From Massilia putida (GTDB lineage: Bacteria > Pseudomonadota > Gammaproteobacteria > Burkholderiales > Burkholderiaceae_D), in NCBI RefSeq assembly GCF_001941825.1, contig NZ_CP019038.1:1426001-1490000 (forward strand): 64,000 nt of DNA. The letters are read 5' to 3'. Shown here in pieces: positions 61,449-64,000 of this stretch. Positions within the stretch are counted from its first letter, which is position 1. Every line of letters starts with the position of its first letter. The notes under the pieces are model-generated. The model did not search any database. It worked only from the letters and a program-made list of their open reading frames with translations, and had not been told where the DNA came from. The translations under genes and the position numbers were made by a program.

Positions 61449-64000
61449 ATGAATAATATGACCGACATGGCTGAACAGCTCGATGTCAAGCTGCTGCTTT
61501 CCACGCTGATGGCACTGAAAAAGGGTGACTTCTCCGTGCGCATGCCGTCCGACTGGACCGGCGTGTCCGGCAAGATCGCCGACACCCTGAACGACATCAT
61601 CGAGACCAAGGAAAAAATGGTCGAGGCGGTCACCGAAGTGTCGCGCGTCGTCGGCCGCGAGGGCCATCTGACGCAGCGCGCGTCCGTGCCGGGCGTCGTG
61701 GGCGGCTGGTCCACCATCATCAGCTCGGTCAATACGCTGATCGACGACCTGGTGCGCCCGACGACGGAAATGGCGCGCGTCATCGGCGCCGTGGCGAAAG
61801 GCGACCTGTCGCAGACGATGGCGCTGGAAGTGGACGGCCACCCGCTCAAGGGCCAGTACCTGCGCGCGGCGACCACCGCGAACACGATGGTGGAACAGCT
61901 GTCGTCGTTCTCGTCCGAGGTGACGCGCGTGGCGCGGGAAGTCGGTACGGAAGGTAAGCTCGGCGGCCAGGCCTACGTGCCGGGCGTCGCGGGTACGTGG
62001 AAGGACCTGACGGACTCCGTGAACTCGATGGCGGGTAACCTCACGTCGCAGGTGCGTAACATCGCGGAGGTGACGACCGCCGTGGCGAACGGCGACTTGT
62101 CGAAGAAGATCACCGTGGACGTGCGCGGCGAGATCCTGCAGCTGAAGGACACCATCAACGTGATGGTGGACCAGCTGCGTTCCTTCGCGTCCGAGGTGAC
62201 GCGCGTGGCGAGGGAGGTCGGTACGGAAGGTAAGCTCGGCGGCCAGGCGTATGTGCCGGGCGTCGCGGGCACGTGGAAGGACTTGACCGACAACGTGAAC
62301 TTCATGGCGTCCAACCTCACGGGCCAGGTGCGTAACATCGCGGCCGTGACGACCGCGGTCGCGAACGGCGACTTGTCGAAGAAGATCACGGTGGACGTGA
62401 AGGGCGAGATTCTCGAACTGAAGAACACCATCAACGTGATGGTGGACCAGCTGTCCTCGTTCGCATCGGAGGTGACCCGCGTCGCACGGGAGGTCGGTAC
62501 GGAAGGTAAACTCGGCGGCCAGGCGGTCGTGAAAGGCGTCGCGGGCACATGGAAGGACTTGACCGACTCCGTGAACTCGATGGCGGGTAACCTCACGGGC
62601 CAGGTGCGTAACATCGCGGACGTGACGACCGCCGTGGCGAACGGCGACTTGTCGAAGAAGATCACGGTGGACGTGAAGGGCGAGATTCTCGAACTGAAGA
62701 ACACCATCAACGTGATGGTGGACCAGCTGAACTCCTTCGCGTCCGAGGTGACCCGCGTGGCGCGCGAGGTCGGTACGGAAGGTAAGCTGGGCGGCCAGGC
62801 GAACGTGCCGGGCGTCGCGGGTACGTGGAAGGACTTGACCGACGGCGTGAACTCGATGGCGGGTAACCTCACGGCGCAGGTCCGTAACATCGCGGAAGTG
62901 ACGACCGCCGTGGCGAACGGCGACCTGTCGAAGAAGATCACGGTGGACGTGAAGGGCGAGATTCTCGAACTGAAGAACACCATCAACGTGATGGTGGACC
63001 AGCTGTCCTCGTTCGCATCGGAGGTCACCCGCGTGGCGCGTGAGGTCGGCACGGAAGGTAAGCTCGGCGGCCAGGCGTATGTGCCGGGCGTCGGCGGTAC
63101 CTGGAAAGACCTGACCGACAACGTGAACTTCATGGCGTCGAACCTGACGGGCCAGGTGCGTAACATCGCGGCGGTGACCACCGCCGTGGCGCGCGGCGAC
63201 CTGTCGAAGAAGATCACGGTGGACGTGAAGGGCGAGATCCTGGAGCTGAAAGACACCATCAACGTGATGGTCGACCAGCTGTCGTCGTTCGCATCGGAAG
63301 TGACCCGCGTGGCGCGCGAGGTGGGTACGGAAGGTAAGCTCGGCGGCCAGGCGAACGTGTCCGGCGTCGCGGGTACGTGGAAGGACTTGACGGAGAACGT
63401 CAACCAGCTGGCGGCAAACCTGACCAACCAGATGCGCGCGATCGGTGAGGTCGCGACGGCGGTGACGCGCGGCGACTTGTCCCGTTCCATCCAGGTGGAA
63501 GCGCGCGGCGAGGTGTCGTACCTGAAGGACAACATCAACGAGATGATCCGCAACCTGAAGGAGACGACCCAGAAGAACGCGCAGCAGGACTGGCTGAAGA
63601 CCAACCTGGCGCGCTTCACCCGCCTGCTGCAGGGCCAGCGCGACCTGCAGGCCGTGACGAAGCTGATCCTGTCCGAACTGGCACCGCTCGTCTCGGCGCA
63701 CCACGGCGTGTTCTACATGATGGATTCGCAGGAAGCCGATGCGCGCCTGCGCATGATCGCCTCGTACGGCTACCGCTCCAGCCGCAAGCTGCCGACGTCG
63801 TTCCTGCCGGGCGAAGGCCTCGTCGGCCAGTGCGCGCTGGAGAAGACCCGCATCTGGCTGACGGACGTCCCGCGCGACTACATCGTCGTGTCGTCCGGCC
63901 TCGGCTCCGCTCCGCCGAACAACATCGTGGTGCTGCCGATCCTGTTCGAACAGCAGGTCAAGGCCGTCATCGAGATCGCGTCGCTGGACCGCTTCACGGA
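61449..64000 (+). CDS. Poly-HAMP, GAF-containing sensor protein (probable hybrid histidine kinase), partial
   Basis: The first 850 residues are visible; the gene runs off the right edge. There is no signal peptide or TM segment, so it is soluble. The N-terminal region ([20 protein letters not shown]) is followed by serial HAMP units. Six 92-residue units (about residues 147-698) repeat [19 protein letters not shown], then TWKDLTD.VN.MA.NLT and [16 protein letters not shown] domain starts near residue 730 ([20 protein letters not shown]). Architecture matches Nik1/DhNik-type and bacterial poly-HAMP hybrid kinases; kinase and receiver parts are expected beyond the window. GAGGA lies 12 bases before the ATG. 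Confidence 0.9.
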   Translation, partial: MNNMTDMAEQLDVKLLLSTLMALKKGDFSVRMPSDWTGVSGKIADTLNDIIETKEKMVEAVTEVSRVVGREGHLTQRASVPGVVGGWSTIISSVNTLIDDLVRPTTEMARVIGAVAKGDLSQTMALEVDGHPLKGQYLRAATTANTMVEQLSSFSSEVTRVAREVGTEGKLGGQAYVPGVAGTWKDLTDSVNSMAGNLTSQVRNIAEVTTAVANGDLSKKITVDVRGEILQLKDTINVMVDQLRSFASEVTRVAREVGTEGKLGGQAYVPGVAGTWKDLTDNVNFMASNLTGQVRNIAAVTTAVANGDLSKKITVDVKGEILELKNTINVMVDQLSSFASEVTRVAREVGTEGKLGGQAVVKGVAGTWKDLTDSVNSMAGNLTGQVRNIADVTTAVANGDLSKKITVDVKGEILELKNTINVMVDQLNSFASEVTRVAREVGTEGKLGGQANVPGVAGTWKDLTDGVNSMAGNLTAQVRNIAEVTTAVANGDLSKKITVDVKGEILELKNTINVMVDQLSSFASEVTRVAREVGTEGKLGGQAYVPGVGGTWKDLTDNVNFMASNLTGQVRNIAAVTTAVARGDLSKKITVDVKGEILELKDTINVMVDQLSSFASEVTRVAREVGTEGKLGGQANVSGVAGTWKDLTENVNQLAANLTNQMRAIGEVATAVTRGDLSRSIQVEARGEVSYLKDNINEMIRNLKETTQKNAQQDWLKTNLARFTRLLQGQRDLQAVTKLILSELAPLVSAHHGVFYMMDSQEADARLRMIASYGYRSSRKLPTSFLPGEGLVGQCALEKTRIWLTDVPRDYIVVSSGLGSAPPNNIVVLPILFEQQVKAVIEIASLDRFT
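61887..63542 (+). repeat. Six tandem 276-bp coding repeats (HAMP units)
   Basis: The motif GTACGGAAGGTAAGCT (with small changes) recurs at 61945, 62221, 62497, 62773, 63049 and 63325: exact 276-bp spacing, six copies, always in frame (92 codons). Units 2 and 5 share [12 protein letters not shown], whereas 1, 3 and 4 share VNSMAGNLT; unit 6 is the most divergent. Such near-identity at DNA level points to recent amplification or gene conversion. Confidence 0.95.

Noticed and set aside
61887..63542. CRISPR-like array
   Set aside because: The repeats are 276 bp, contiguous and in frame inside a coding sequence, not short repeats with unique spacers.
61446..63704. 752-codon minus-strand ORF with internal repeats
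   Set aside because: Its repeats are just the antisense reading of the HAMP units; the plus-strand protein has clear domains.

Overview
The window is a GC-rich, gene-dense stretch of a Gram-negative chromosome. Gene content and protein style point to a betaproteobacterium of the Oxalobacteraceae (Massilia/Telluria-like): the thrS-infC-rpmI-rplT-pheS-pheT order, RecBCD, ETF-QO, a ketoacid CoA-transferase, many two-component kinases and a poly-HAMP kinase. This assignment is inferred from the sequence alone. No prophage, insertion sequence, rRNA or CRISPR array was seen.

Layout. 1-6.9 kb (minus): the translation operon thrS-infC-rpmI-rplT-pheS-pheT (pheT runs off the left edge). It is preceded by a threonine-rich mini-ORF and an intrinsic terminator that together look like a transcription attenuator, then by a tRNA-Val gene. 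infC starts with ATA. 7.1-9.6 kb (plus): a cation efflux protein, a thioredoxin-reductase-like flavoprotein and a small exported protein. 9.6-15.7 kb (minus): an MlaE/MlaD-like lipid transport set without its ATPase, relA, a RidA protein and a hydrolase. 15.8-19.8 kb (plus): 3-hydroxybutyrate dehydrogenase, an amidohydrolase and the C4-dicarboxylate carrier DctA. 19.8-26.3 kb: an Atm1-like ABC exporter, a frameshifted gene, 3-oxoacid CoA-transferase scoAB, a PAS-LuxR regulator, a thioesterase, a hydrolase and an SDR. 26.5-36.4 kb: ETF-QO, an amino-acid ABC importer (permease and binding protein), small conserved proteins, a sulfate-binding protein, a PBP7-like endopeptidase preceded by a polycysteine uORF, and motA without motB.

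36.6-40.4 kb: a KaiC-like double ATPase overlapping a hybrid histidine kinase. 40.4-45.4 kb: an accessory-looking island with a long A+T-richer leader followed by three same-strand genes (large lipoprotein, multi-pass membrane protein, trypsin-like protease with an unknown C-terminal domain). This island is the best candidate in the window for an undescribed system. 45.4-57.8 kb (minus): a CHASE-type hybrid kinase, recC, recB, recD and a UBP zinc finger. 57.9-64 kb: a prolyl oligopeptidase, an RsaL-like repressor convergent with a LuxR solo (no luxI in the window), and a kinase-like protein with six 276-bp tandem HAMP units running off the right edge.

Connections. bdhA, scoAB, dctA and ETF-QO fit use of ketone bodies/polyhydroxybutyrate, dicarboxylates and acyl-CoA. 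A dispersed intergenic repeat occurs twice: between pheS and pheT, and near 30.7 kb.
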